Shown here: positions 8,182-16,049 of the stretch, one piece after another
Numbering within the stretch: position 1 is the stretch's first letter
Layout: each line of letters begins with the position of its first letter
From: Williamwhitmania sp.
GTDB taxonomy: Bacteria; Bacteroidota; Bacteroidia; Bacteroidales; Williamwhitmaniaceae
Length of the DNA stretch: 37,307 nucleotides
Assembly: GCA_035529935.1 (NCBI GenBank)
Contig: DATKVT010000068.1
Coordinates: 1-37,307, forward strand
Reading direction: 5' to 3'
Translations under genes and position numbers: made by a program
Notes under the pieces: generated by a model
What the model was told of the DNA's origin: nothing
Databases searched by the model: none
The model's input: the letters and a program-made list of their open reading frames with translations, nothing else

Positions 8182-8757
8182 ATGGTACGGCAAAAAACGG
8201 AAGACAAGCGGGAAGCAATACTGAAAGCCACTCTAGGATTGGTTAACAACAACGGGTTCCACGCGGCACCCATGTCGAAAATTGCTACAGATGCAGGTAT
8301 TTCCGCTGGCACCATCTACCTCTACTTTCAGAACAAGGAAGACCTGATAAACACGCTCTACCGAGAACTGAAAAATAAGTTTGCGAGCAAAGCATTGCAA
8401 GGTTTTAACCAAGAAGCACCCGTAAAAAAGGGGTTCGAAACTATCTGGAGAAACATTCTTCAATACAAACTGAGTGAACCGGAGGAGGCCGCCTTCCTGG
8501 AGCAGTGCGACAATACCCCAATGGTTACCGACGCCAGCCGAGAAGTTGGATTCAAGTCAGTGCAGCCGCTTTTCGACCTGTGGGAGCGCGGTCAACACGA
8601 AGGTATTATTAAGCCACTATGCCGCCACATGCTCTTTGCCTTTTCGCTTTTTCCGATGATATACGTAGCTCGTGTCTACATTAAATCGGGTAAAGAGCTG
8701 AGTGCCGAGGCTATCAACATGGCCTTTGAGGCTTCTTGGGACGCCATTAAAACCTAA
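8182..8757 (+). CDS. TetR/AcrR-family transcriptional regulator
   Basis: A 191-residue repressor. Residues 8-55 form the TetR DNA-binding domain: KREAILKATLGLVNNNGF, then the HTH MSKIATDAGISAGTIYLYFQNKEDLI. The remainder is the helical ligand-binding and dimerisation domain. It contains Cys109 and Cys147. The E. coli electrophile sensor NemR uses a Cys at a comparable position (106), but any redox sensing here is inference. It lies upstream of, and on the same strand as, three NAD(P)H-dependent oxidoreductase genes, with a putative operator on each side. It probably represses itself and that operon. Ligand unknown; a reactive electrophile or hydroperoxide is plausible given the decayed Ohr gene next door. 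Confidence 0.9.
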   Translation: MVRQKTEDKREAILKATLGLVNNNGFHAAPMSKIATDAGISAGTIYLYFQNKEDLINTLYRELKNKFASKALQGFNQEAPVKKGFETIWRNILQYKLSEPEEAAFLEQCDNTPMVTDASREVGFKSVQPLFDLWERGQHEGIIKPLCRHMLFAFSLFPMIYVARVYIKSGKELSAEAINMAFEASWDAIKT

Positions 8758-8772
8758 AAAAATTTCACAATC

Positions 8773-8790
8773 ACTGAATATTTGTTCATT
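8773..8790. promoter_or_regulatory. Candidate TetR operator 2 (upstream of the redox operon)
   Basis: ACTGAATATTTGTTCATT has the core TGAA-N6-TTCA and shares TGAA-N6-TTCATTCT with the site at 8129-8146. It sits 16 bp after the tetR stop and just ahead of the Ohr remnant. Confidence 0.55.
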
Positions 8791-8808
8791 CTAAAAATTT
8801 CAACATAT

Positions 8809-9008
8809 ATGGAAACTCAGAAAAAAAAATACACCGCAATTGCCACCGCCACAGGCGGTAGAAATAACGCTTGACCGCGTTAAGGAGGGTGGCCTTGGCC
8901 TTTCGTCCAAACTGCTAATAAAAACTAATAGAGACGGCACACAAGGTTTACCCCTTCTCCAAAGCCACACGCAACAACATTGAGGTAGAATTAACTCTCC
9001 TCTCCTAA
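8809..9008 (+). pseudogene. Decayed Ohr/OsmC-family peroxidase gene
   Basis: About 200 bp hold the scrambled remains of an organic hydroperoxide resistance gene normally about 420 bp long. Frame 1 from the ATG at 8809 gives METQKKKYTAIATATGGRNN, the Ohr N-terminus, then hits TGA at 8872. Frame 2 from 8858 gives VEITLDRVKEGGLGLSSKLL, matching the later beta strands. Frame 3 gives AHKVYPFSKATRNNIEVELT ending LLS and TAA at 9006-9008, matching the conserved C-terminus AHkvCPYSkATRgNI. The second reactive Cys is Tyr (TAC), and the central block with the first Cys (usually in NPEqLFAAGYaACF) is deleted. At least one deletion and two frame changes are needed. It lies between operator 2 and the MDR gene, so it was probably the first gene of the operon. 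Confidence 0.75.
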
Positions 9009-9026
9009 TCACAAAAACAACAGACA

Positions 9027-10025
9027 ATGAATAGAGAAATATTGCTAAAATCGAGACCAGTGGGTAAGCCCACGGCCGAAAACTTTGAAATAGTAAAGGC
9101 ACCTGCCATAACGCTAAACAACGGTGAACTTCTGCTAAAGGCTAGGTTCATTTCGGTAGACCCCTACATGCGTGGGAGAATGAGCGATGCAAAATCGTAC
9201 ATTGAACCATATCAGATTGGAAAGCCAATCGAAGGCGGAGTAGTTGCAGAGGTGGTTGAAAGTCGCAGTCCACAATTTAGCCCCGGCGATGCAGTGATTG
9301 GCATGCTACAGTGGAAACTGGTACAGGCAGTGCCTGCCGAAAAGGTAACCAAGCTAAACAAGGAAGTTGCTCAACTTGGCTACTACCTTGGCATACTTGG
9401 AATGCCCGGACTTACGGCCTACTTTGGTCTGCTGGACATTGGTAAACCGCAGGAAGGCGAAACCGTCGTGGTTTCCGGTGCAGCTGGTGCGGTAGGCATG
9501 GTTGTGGGTCAAATTGCTAAGCTAAAAGGCTGCCACGTAGTTGGCATAGCAGGCAGCGATGCCAAAATCAACTACCTCAAAAAAGAGTTGAAGTTTGATG
9601 AGGTAATAAACTACCGAACCACCAAAAACATTGCCGAGGCTGTGGCTCAAGCATGTCCCAACGGTGTGGACGTTTACTTCGATAATGTGGGGGGCGAAAT
9701 TTCGGACGCGGTAATGGCGCAAATCAACAAGGGCGCAAGGATAGCTGTCTGCGGACAAATATCGCTCTACAACAGCACCGAAATGCCGGTTGGACCAAGG
9801 CTACAACCCACAATCCTAAAGAAAAGCGCACTTATGCAGGGCTTCATCGTAAGCAACTATGCAGCAAGGTTTCCCGAGGGTGTAAAGCAGCTGGCTCAGT
9901 GGCTTAGTGAGGGAAAGCTAACCTACCAACAAACCATAACCAAAGGTTTCGAAAACCTGCCCGCCGCATTTATGGGACTATTCGAAGGAGAAAATATGGG
10001 CAAGTCGTTAGTCGAAATCGAGTAA
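9027..10025 (+). CDS. NADP-dependent oxidoreductase, MDR family (CurA / leukotriene B4 dehydrogenase-like)
   Basis: A 332-residue zinc-independent medium-chain reductase likely to reduce the C=C bond of enones and enals with NADPH. The N-terminal GroES-like domain includes SVDPYMRGRM (about residues 48-57), a motif of the CurA/PTGR subgroup. The Rossmann fold follows with GAAGAVGMVVGQIAKLKG (about 151-168), and DVYFDNVGG (about 213-221) is also typical. Zinc-binding residues are absent, as expected. It is the first intact gene of the operon; the next gene starts 29 bp downstream. Regulation by the upstream TetR is inferred from the palindrome at 8773. A quinone oxidoreductase role is an alternative. 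Confidence 0.9.
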   Translation: MNREILLKSRPVGKPTAENFEIVKAPAITLNNGELLLKARFISVDPYMRGRMSDAKSYIEPYQIGKPIEGGVVAEVVESRSPQFSPGDAVIGMLQWKLVQAVPAEKVTKLNKEVAQLGYYLGILGMPGLTAYFGLLDIGKPQEGETVVVSGAAGAVGMVVGQIAKLKGCHVVGIAGSDAKINYLKKELKFDEVINYRTTKNIAEAVAQACPNGVDVYFDNVGGEISDAVMAQINKGARIAVCGQISLYNSTEMPVGPRLQPTILKKSALMQGFIVSNYAARFPEGVKQLAQWLSEGKLTYQQTITKGFENLPAAFMGLFEGENMGKSLVEIE

Positions 10026-10054
10026 GGATTGTTTAACAGAAAAATATTTACGCT

Positions 10055-11038
10055 ATGAAAACACGACAACTAGGAAAGAGTAAGCTCAACGTTTTCCCCA
10101 TTGGCCTTGGTGCCATGGGAATGTCCGATTTTTATGGGCAAGCCGACGAGAAAGAATCGATAAAAACGTTGCACACTGCCATTGAACATGGGGTAAATTT
10201 TATCGATACGGCCGATATGTATGGCTACGGAGAAAACGAAAAGTTGGTGCACAAGGCCTTTAACGGCATGTGGGACAAGTTAATTCTCGCCACCAAGTTT
10301 GGTATTGTTCGCGACAAGCAAAACCCGGTTAACCGGAGTATTAACGGTAAGCCGGAATATGTGAAGCAGGCCTGTGAAGCCAGCCTTAAGCGGCTAGGTC
10401 GCGAAACCATCGACCTTTACTACCTGCACCGCGTCGACCAGTCCACTCCCATTGAGGAGACCGTTGGCGCGATGGCCGAGCTGGTTAAGGAGGGAAAGGT
10501 TCGCTACATTGGTCTTTCGGAGATTTCAGGAGAAACGCTTCGCCGCGCTAATGCCGTTCACCCCATCACCGCCGTGCAAAGCGAATACTCACTCTGGTCG
10601 CAGGACGTAGAGCAAACCACCCTACCAACCATTCGCGAACTTGGTGCAAGCCTTGTAGCCTACAGCCCGCTGGGCCGTGGATTCCTCACCGGACGATTCC
10701 AAAAGTTTGATGATTTGCCAAAGGACGATTTTCGACGCTTCTCGCCGCGCTTTCAGGGTGAAAACTTCGATAAAAACCTACAGCTGCTGAAATTGGTAGA
10801 GGAAATTGCCGCCGACAAGGGGTGTAAGCCATCGCAACTGGCGCTAGCATGGCTGCTGGCTCAGGGCAATGAGGTGGTTCCCATTCCAGGTACCACCAAG
10901 GTAGCCAACCTACTGGAAAATATCGCAGCCGTCAACATATCGCTTACCAACGACGAGATTAGCCGCATTGGTAACGTTATGAAGAACATTCATGGCGAAC
11001 GCTACGATGCATCTGGCATGAAGCTCGTAAACGCGTAA
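10055..11038 (+). CDS. Aldo/keto reductase
   Basis: A 327-residue cytosolic TIM-barrel NADPH-dependent carbonyl reductase. The catalytic tetrad is complete: Asp51 and Tyr56 in [14 protein letters not shown], Lys81 in LATKFG and His125 in [24 protein letters not shown] near residue 275 is the NADPH-phosphate-binding loop of the AKR13/YajO-type group. The N-terminus [24 protein letters not shown] is standard. It is the middle gene of the redox operon, 29 bp after the MDR gene and 42 bp before the OYE-like gene. With them it would remove reactive aldehydes and enones. The precise carbonyl substrate is unknown. Confidence 0.93.
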   Translation: MKTRQLGKSKLNVFPIGLGAMGMSDFYGQADEKESIKTLHTAIEHGVNFIDTADMYGYGENEKLVHKAFNGMWDKLILATKFGIVRDKQNPVNRSINGKPEYVKQACEASLKRLGRETIDLYYLHRVDQSTPIEETVGAMAELVKEGKVRYIGLSEISGETLRRANAVHPITAVQSEYSLWSQDVEQTTLPTIRELGASLVAYSPLGRGFLTGRFQKFDDLPKDDFRRFSPRFQGENFDKNLQLLKLVEEIAADKGCKPSQLALAWLLAQGNEVVPIPGTTKVANLLENIAAVNISLTNDEISRIGNVMKNIHGERYDASGMKLVNA

Positions 11039-11080
11039 TAACAACTCTAAAAACGACAGTTAAATTTTGAATATAAAACG

Positions 11081-12211
11081 ATGATTAACAACAAATACCA
11101 AGCGCTCTTTCACCCCATCACCCTACCCCACTCCGGGCTGGTGCTGCCCAACCGCATTGTGATGGCTCCCATGACCACCTACTCGGGGAATTCCGATGGC
11201 ACAGCCACCGATGCAGAGGTAGCTTACTATGCTCGGCGCTCAAAGGCGGCCGGCACCATAATGACTGCTTGCGCCTATGTTATTCCTCACGGAAAGGGGT
11301 TTCGCGGACAAATTGGTGTTCACTCCGACACCATGATTCCAAGCCTTAAAAGGATAGCCGAGGCAATTAAAAAGGATGGTGCCAAGGCCATTCTGCAAAT
11401 CTACCATGGGGGAAGAATGTCTCCACCCGAGGAGGTGCCTAACGGTAGGGTGCTAAGCGCAAGCAACATTCCAGCCACCTACGGCAATGCCCCCATTCCG
11501 CACCCTATGACAGAAGCGGAGATAGAGGAAACCATTGCTGCCTTTGGAGAGGCAACTCGTAGAGCAATCGAAGCTGGCTTCGATGGCGTAGAGATTCATG
11601 GTGCCAATACCTACCTGCTACAGCAGTTCTTCTCGCCGCATGCCAATCGCAGGGAGGACAAGTGGGGCGACTCCATTGAAAAGAGAATGGCCTTTCCACT
11701 GGCAATAGTTGAAGCAGTAACAGCTGCAGCAGCAAAGCATGCCAAAGCACCCTTTGCCGTAGGTTACAGGCTTTCACCCGAGGAGGTGGAGGAGCCGGGA
11801 ATAACCATAAGCGACACGCTGCAGCTGGCCAATGCGCTGGCATCGACAAAGCTCGACTTCCTGCACATCTCCACCATGAGCTACGCTGGTGGCTCGCTGC
11901 GCAACAGCGACGACACGGCCCCGCGGGCACTGCTCATCCACAACCATGTTGGCCACAGGATTCCCGTTATTGGTGTTGGCTCCATCCACAACCCGGAGGA
12001 GGTAACAACCGTGCTAAATGCCGGCATTCCTTTAGTGGCACTGGGGCGAGAGCTGCTCATGGAGCCCGACTGGCTAACCAAGGTAAAGGAGGGTCAAGAG
12101 CACGATATCCGCACCACCCTTTCCAAGCAGGCACAGGCAGAGCTCGTTATTCCCGATCCCATGTGGCAGGGCCTCATTACCCGAAAAGGGTGGCTTCCCG
12201 TGGTAGAGTAA
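11081..12211 (+). CDS. NADH:flavin oxidoreductase, Old Yellow Enzyme family
   Basis: A 376-residue FMN-dependent TIM-barrel ene-reductase. The N-terminus NRIVMAPMTTYSG (about residues 25-37) supplies the FMN-binding segment. ILQIYHGGRMS (about 105-115) carries the conserved Gln and HGGR. FDGVEIHGANTYLLQQFFSP (about 167-186) carries the substrate-binding region. The C-terminal stretch IGVGSIHNPEE and VALGRELLMEPDW binds the FMN phosphate. It lacks the 4Fe-4S C-terminal extension of the 2,4-dienoyl-CoA reductase group, so it is a short OYE-like enzyme. It is the last gene of the operon, followed by a strong terminator. The TetR + OYE pairing recalls E. coli nemR-nemA. Confidence 0.92.
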   Translation: MINNKYQALFHPITLPHSGLVLPNRIVMAPMTTYSGNSDGTATDAEVAYYARRSKAAGTIMTACAYVIPHGKGFRGQIGVHSDTMIPSLKRIAEAIKKDGAKAILQIYHGGRMSPPEEVPNGRVLSASNIPATYGNAPIPHPMTEAEIEETIAAFGEATRRAIEAGFDGVEIHGANTYLLQQFFSPHANRREDKWGDSIEKRMAFPLAIVEAVTAAAAKHAKAPFAVGYRLSPEEVEEPGITISDTLQLANALASTKLDFLHISTMSYAGGSLRNSDDTAPRALLIHNHVGHRIPVIGVGSIHNPEEVTTVLNAGIPLVALGRELLMEPDWLTKVKEGQEHDIRTTLSKQAQAELVIPDPMWQGLITRKGWLPVVE

Positions 12212-12222
12212 TTATAAAAGAG

Positions 12223-12249
12223 ATGCCGGATTTGCTCCGGCATTTTTTT
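12223..12249 (+). terminator. Intrinsic terminator of the redox operon
   Basis: ATGCCGGA (12223-12230) pairs perfectly with TCCGGCAT (12236-12243) around a 5-nt loop, followed by a T run to 12249. Confidence 0.93.
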
Positions 12250-12482
12250 ATGCATAAAGTTAGGTATTAGGTTAACAACAACATTCCATTCAGAGAAAGT
12301 GGTTTTTAGAGTTAGGTTGACCACGAGTTGTTAATAATTGTTTTTCAACAACATAAAAATCGCACGCATTGACTTTCTAAAACCAATGCATTAATTTTAA
12401 GGCAAAAGTCCGAAGGGCATAAATACATTAAAATAAAGAACAAAAGAACGACCTAAAAAGATGTCAAATGAAATTATCCCTT

Positions 12483-12603
12483 AACCTCGGAGAGGTTATA
12501 TGTTTGTAGAACATCCACAGCAGAAAAAAAATTCGACCCCGAATGGGGTCGCACATTCATTCTCGAACGCTTTCTACAAACATGCAATCACTCCGGGATT
12601 GAA
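12483..12603 (+). repeat. Dispersed structured repeat, copy A
   Basis: A noncoding element with nested hairpins. AACCTC-gga-GAGGTT is at 12483-12497. The outer stem is ATGTTTGTAGAA (12500-12511) with TTCTACAAACAT (12572-12583). The inner hairpin is CGACCCC-GAAT-GGGGTCG (12534-12551). AATC/GATT follows near 12586-12600. It aligns over its length with copy B at 15061-15169 in the same orientation. No open frame is shared. Similar GACCCC..GGGGTC blocks flanked by TTTGTAGA are, as far as I recall, common intergenic repeats in Bacteroidales genomes. The rest of 12250-12807 shows nothing else except copy C and a promoter. Confidence 0.8.
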
Positions 12604-12687
12604 AAAAGAATAAAAAAATCAGAAGATTACACTAGCCGTAAATACCTCAGACAAAAATTGAAACACCCTCCAGAATGACATGACCTA

Positions 12688-12717
12688 ACAACCTCGGAGA
12701 GGTCAAATATTTTGAAG
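12688..12717 (+). repeat. Partial copy C of the dispersed repeat (left end only)
   Basis: CAACCTCGGAGAGGTCAAAT followed by ATTTTGAAGAA repeats the first hairpin and the start of the left arm of copies A and B. The TCAAAT after the hairpin matches copy B. The rest of the element is missing. Confidence 0.6.
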
Positions 12718-12748
12718 AAACACGTACCTATTAATTCAAGAACCTGCT

Positions 12749-12756
12749 TACCTTTG
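12749..12756 (+). promoter_or_regulatory. -7 box TACCTTTG for the hydrolase gene
   Basis: An exact TAnnTTTG match 51 bp before the ATG at 12808, giving a leader of about 45 nt. It lies just after the partial repeat copy. Confidence 0.5.
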
Positions 12757-12807
12757 GTTGTTGTGTGTTGAATAGCATTGTCACCAACCATTTTTAAATC
12801 AAACAAA

Positions 12808-13773
12808 ATGAAAAATCTAGCACTTACTATTCTGCTCGGTCTGTCATCCATCGGGCTATTTGCACAGGAAAAGGTAGATTCCACATTTACCCAATCGGCT
12901 ATAACCTTAAAAACATCAACAGGTGACATTTTTGGCACGCTCACCATGCCCAACAGCCCGAAGCTCGTTCCTGTTGTGCTAATTGTTCCTGGCTCCGGCC
13001 CCACCGATAGAGACTGCAACTCACCGCTGGGTATTCATACCAACGCATACAAGATGCTGGCCGAAGGACTAGCCCAAAGGGGCATTGCCACCCTCCGGTT
13101 CGACAAGCGAGGAATTGGTGAGAGCAAAGCGGCTATGACCAGCGAAAGCGACCTTCGATTCGACACCTACATCAACGATGTGGTTGGCTGGATATCGCTT
13201 TTAAAAACGGATAAGCGGTTTTCGAAAATCATAGTATTGGGACATAGTGAAGGTTCGCTTTTAGGAATGGTTGCTGCAGAAAGAGCTAAGGTTGCTGCCT
13301 TTATCTCCATAGCCGGTGCAGGAAAACCAGCCGATGAAATTCTGCAGGAGCAGCTCAAAACCAAACTTCCACCCCAGCTGATGGATGAGTCGAACAAGAT
13401 TCTCGACAGCCTCAGAGCCGGCAAAACCGTTTCGAATGTAAGCCCCGCATTGGCTCCTCTTTATCGCCAAAGCGTACAGCCATATATGATTTCGTGGATA
13501 AAGTACAATCCCACACAGGAGATTGCCAAACTGAAAATCCCGGTTCTAATCATCCAAGGCACCACCGACATTCAGGTCTCAGTGGAGGATGCCAAGCTGC
13601 TATCGCAGGCAAAACCAGACGCCAAGTTGCTAATTATCGACAACATGAACCACGTGATGAAGGAGGCCACCGCCGACATTCAGCAAAACATGGCCACCTA
13701 CAAAAATCCGGAACTGCCGTTGAAGTCGGGGTTGGTGGAGGATATTGCCAGCTTTATAGAAACAAAAAAATGA
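12808..13773 (+). CDS. Secreted alpha/beta hydrolase
   Basis: The ATG at 12808 is chosen because it starts a clean signal peptide (MKNLALTILLGLSSIGLFAQ, cleavage after Ala-Gln or nearby); a TTG 30 bp upstream is in frame but adds a non-signal leader. The mature protein is a serine hydrolase of about 300 residues. It has the nucleophile elbow GHSEGS (Ser147), an acid near Asp253 in IQGTTDIQV and catalytic His281 in NMNHVM. The oxyanion region IVPGSGPTDRDC (59-70) resembles YqiA/bacterial esterase members common in Bacteroidota. It is probably periplasmic or outer-membrane associated. Substrate unknown. The stop is 73 bp from the convergent lipoprotein gene and no terminator is evident. Confidence 0.88.
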   Translation: MKNLALTILLGLSSIGLFAQEKVDSTFTQSAITLKTSTGDIFGTLTMPNSPKLVPVVLIVPGSGPTDRDCNSPLGIHTNAYKMLAEGLAQRGIATLRFDKRGIGESKAAMTSESDLRFDTYINDVVGWISLLKTDKRFSKIIVLGHSEGSLLGMVAAERAKVAAFISIAGAGKPADEILQEQLKTKLPPQLMDESNKILDSLRAGKTVSNVSPALAPLYRQSVQPYMISWIKYNPTQEIAKLKIPVLIIQGTTDIQVSVEDAKLLSQAKPDAKLLIIDNMNHVMKEATADIQQNMATYKNPELPLKSGLVEDIASFIETKK

Positions 13774-13846
13774 TGGTTTGCAGAAAATATTTACAATTCC
13801 ACATAAGGAATAAAAAGGCTAATCAATCCCTAATTGTTAAAGCACA

Positions 13847-14911
13847 CTATTTAATGCACCGCTCATTGAATAGCTTTTCTGCAGGCTTCTGACCAAGTTG
13901 TTTATCCAAAAACGACCAGTCTAAACATGCTTTATCTACTTGATTAAGGTTATAGTAAACATAAGCTCTATCGTAATACGCATCAACGTATAGAGAATCA
14001 ATGGATATACAATTAGAAAAAGACAAAACTGCCTTTTCTAACTCGCTACTATTCGCATAATTTACACCCTCCTTAAAATACTTATTCGACAACAGGATGT
14101 CGTTATAAGCAAGTTGTTTTGACTTTTTAAAAACAAAATTAGGATCAAATTTAAGTGCAAAGAGTTTGACACCAGCAGTTTTATGTGAAGCTTCGGAAAT
14201 AAAGAAGGCAACCAAATCAACTTTATAGTATATCTTTCGATTAACTGGCCAAAGTTTCCATGAATTATTGTTTTTTATTATTTTCAAAATTTTAGCGACA
14301 ACTTTATCTGGAATGTTTTTATTGTCAATGAGTCTTACATGATTACACACACCAAATGAATCCAGCATTGCCTCCATTCCTATATATCCATTGTAATTAC
14401 GCGATCCGAAACGGGTATCAATCAGATATTGCCAAACTCCAGTATAAAATGGAAGAAATATTTTGCTCAACCGAACTACTGTATCATTTTCGTACTCAAC
14501 CAACTTATTAGAAAAGATATAGTCGATGTAATTCTTCTCCTTTAGAAAGATAAACTTATTAACTTTATCATCAGGGCTTCCGTCGTCATTTACTAAGACA
14601 ACCAAGCTCGTATCATTAACCGATTTCACTTTATAGAGATCAACATTGGTTTTAAGAATTGAATCCCCAATAAAGGAAAACGGAACCATCCATTGGTATG
14701 AATCATTATAATTAATACCAATATGACTATGAGAAATATGAAAAATAGTCTGGATAGTATCCATTCCATTTCTTTCAACATATCTACTGCCATCTTTCTT
14801 TTCAACTTTAACTCGAACCCAAGTATTATACAGTAATTTTTGCTTGGCCGTGGCGCAACCTGACAGCCATAATGCAATAAATATTAGGTATTTAAATATA
14901 TTTGATTTCAT
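13847..14911 (-). CDS. Putative lipoprotein with C-terminal TPR repeats, function unknown
   Basis: A 354-residue protein starting with a lipoprotein signal (MKSNIFKYLIFIALWLSGCA, lipobox LSGC, Cys19). It should be anchored to a membrane facing the periplasm or surface. Residues about 20-260 have no motif I recognise. Residues about 265-345 contain tetratricopeptide-like helices (SNKYFKEGVNYANSSELEKA, then VDAYYDRAYVYYNLNQVDKA), suggesting a protein-interaction role. The gene is markedly A/T richer than the hydrolase and repressor genes on either side and lies between two copies of the dispersed repeat, hinting at horizontal acquisition. No terminator or operon partner is clear. Confidence 0.75.
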   Translation of the reverse strand: MKSNIFKYLIFIALWLSGCATAKQKLLYNTWVRVKVEKKDGSRYVERNGMDTIQTIFHISHSHIGINYNDSYQWMVPFSFIGDSILKTNVDLYKVKSVNDTSLVVLVNDDGSPDDKVNKFIFLKEKNYIDYIFSNKLVEYENDTVVRLSKIFLPFYTGVWQYLIDTRFGSRNYNGYIGMEAMLDSFGVCNHVRLIDNKNIPDKVVAKILKIIKNNNSWKLWPVNRKIYYKVDLVAFFISEASHKTAGVKLFALKFDPNFVFKKSKQLAYNDILLSNKYFKEGVNYANSSELEKAVLSFSNCISIDSLYVDAYYDRAYVYYNLNQVDKACLDWSFLDKQLGQKPAEKLFNERCIK

Positions 14912-15060
14912 TATTTAGCCATTAAATGATATTTTGATAATAAGAATGCAAAGCTTCGCTTCTTATATTTCAACAACATTAATATTAATACTAAATTAGA
15001 AAATACTTTCGAGTTTGGAACCAACTTTATCCAATATATTTTCCCTGGTTTCTACACCAT

Positions 15061-15169
15061 GTCAAATGCTTGTAGAACACCCACAGCAGAAAAACATTCG
15101 ACCCCGAATGAGGTCGCACATGCCTTCACAATACGCTTCCTACAAGCACGCCATCCCGCTTGGATTGAA
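15061..15169 (+). repeat. Dispersed structured repeat, copy B
   Basis: Aligns with copy A (12483-12603) from GTCAAATG to GGATTGAA. The outer stem is TGCTTGTAG (15067-15075) with CTACAAGCA (15140-15148). The same stem in copy A reads TGTTTGTAG/CTACAAACA, so a T-A pair has become C-G on both arms. The inner hairpin CGACCCC-GAAT-GAGGTCG (15099-15116) has one mismatch relative to A. The leftmost hairpin of copy A is absent. Confidence 0.8.
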
Positions 15170-15193
15170 ACCGAAAAAAAACGGCCACACCTC

Positions 15194-15991
15194 CTACTCC
15201 ATCTTCCCCTTAATGAATGCCACGTCGCGCTGCAGCTTATCGATGGCCTGCAGCACCTCCTCGCGCTCCACCTTACCCGCCGGAAGTTCATCGCTAATGT
15301 AGTGCACAAAGCGCCACATCTCCTTAACGTCGGACGCATTCACCTCGTAGGGCTTATACAAGGTGTTAAGCGAGATAAGGCGAAAGGCACCACTCTCCTC
15401 CAACCGGTTCTCCACCACCTTAAAGGCCACGCCATCGTCGAGGGTGAGCACCACAAAGGCTTCGCCGCTGCGGATGGTGGTCCAATCCTGCACAAACTCG
15501 CCGGTAACAAAGGCTCCGTCGGGAATGGGCAGCATGGAGTCGCCGCTGATTTGGAACGTGCGATACTTCCTGTCGCTCCGCAGAAAGGGAAGCCTGAATA
15601 CCGGCAACCGACTAATAAACTCCGGGTCGGCAAAGCCCGCAAGGTAGCCAGCCTTAGCCTTTTCGGGTACCAGCTCAATGTTCTCCTCGTTGTCGCTGCC
15701 CACGGTGGCCGTAAGCACCCGCAGGTTGCTCCCCTTTAGGTAAACATCGAACCCTCGCTCCAGCTGCCGCAGCTGGCTTTCCGACAGCTTTTCCAAATCC
15801 ACCTTCACCAGCGTATCGATGGAGACGTTGAAGTAGGCTGACGAGGAGATGAGCACATCGATGGTGGGCTGGGCAACACGATTTTCGTAGTTGTTGAGCG
15901 TAGGACGCTTGAGCCCCAGAATAGAGGCCAGCTCCTCCTGCGTTTTGCCCCTTCTCTTCCTCAACAATTTCATGTTCGAACTAAAAAACAT
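15194..15991 (-). CDS. XRE-type HTH/S24 peptidase repressor (LexA/CI-like)
   Basis: A 265-residue regulator expected to cleave itself after DNA damage. Residues about 8-62 form a Cro/CI-type HTH (KTQEELASILGLKRPTLNNY). A linker of about 45 residues leads to a peptidase S24 domain. The catalytic Ser152 lies in SGDSMLP and Lys191 in DGVAFKVV, 39 residues apart. The likely cleavage site is Ala114-Gly115 in KAKAGYLAG, 37 residues before the Ser, close to LexA spacing. It is divergent from the dinB/dnaE operon across 183 bp that hold a -7 box and a palindromic operator, so it probably represses itself and the polymerases. Canonical LexA is rare in Bacteroidota, and S24 proteins like this one are candidates for the SOS role. 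Start MFFSSNMKLL; an internal Met7 is possible. Confidence 0.88.
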   Translation of the reverse strand: MFFSSNMKLLRKRRGKTQEELASILGLKRPTLNNYENRVAQPTIDVLISSSAYFNVSIDTLVKVDLEKLSESQLRQLERGFDVYLKGSNLRVLTATVGSDNEENIELVPEKAKAGYLAGFADPEFISRLPVFRLPFLRSDRKYRTFQISGDSMLPIPDGAFVTGEFVQDWTTIRSGEAFVVLTLDDGVAFKVVENRLEESGAFRLISLNTLYKPYEVNASDVKEMWRFVHYISDELPAGKVEREEVLQAIDKLQRDVAFIKGKME

Positions 15992-16009
15992 CTTGCTTTT
16001 TGCTTTTAG

Positions 16010-16048
16010 TTAGATTATATTGTAATCTCAATATTGATTATTATCTAA
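16010..16048. promoter_or_regulatory. Candidate operator of the S24 repressor
   Basis: AGATTA-TATTG-TAATCT (16012-16028) is a perfect inverted repeat. An additional half-site, ATCTAA (16043-16048), mirrors TTAGAT at 16010-16015. CAATATTG (16029-16036) is also palindromic. The cluster lies between the repressor ATG and its -7 box, right after the predicted transcription start, an ideal place for autorepression. Confidence 0.55.
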
Positions 16049-16049
16049 G

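Noticed and set aside
11505..11930. Antisense ORF in the OYE-like gene, rich in Arg, Cys and Pro
   Set aside because: Composition typical of a GC-rich shadow frame; the sense strand carries the OYE motifs.
12778..12807. TTG start for the secreted hydrolase
   Set aside because: It would put ten polar residues before a textbook signal peptide; the ATG at 12808 is better.
12483..15169. CRISPR or composite transposon formed by the two dispersed repeats
   Set aside because: The copies are 2.4 kb apart, enclose ordinary genes, and have no transposase or regular spacing.
15059..15739. Plus-strand ORF of 226 codons across repeat copy B and the S24 gene
   Set aside because: It is antisense to the S24 repressor, starts inside the noncoding repeat and shows no motif.
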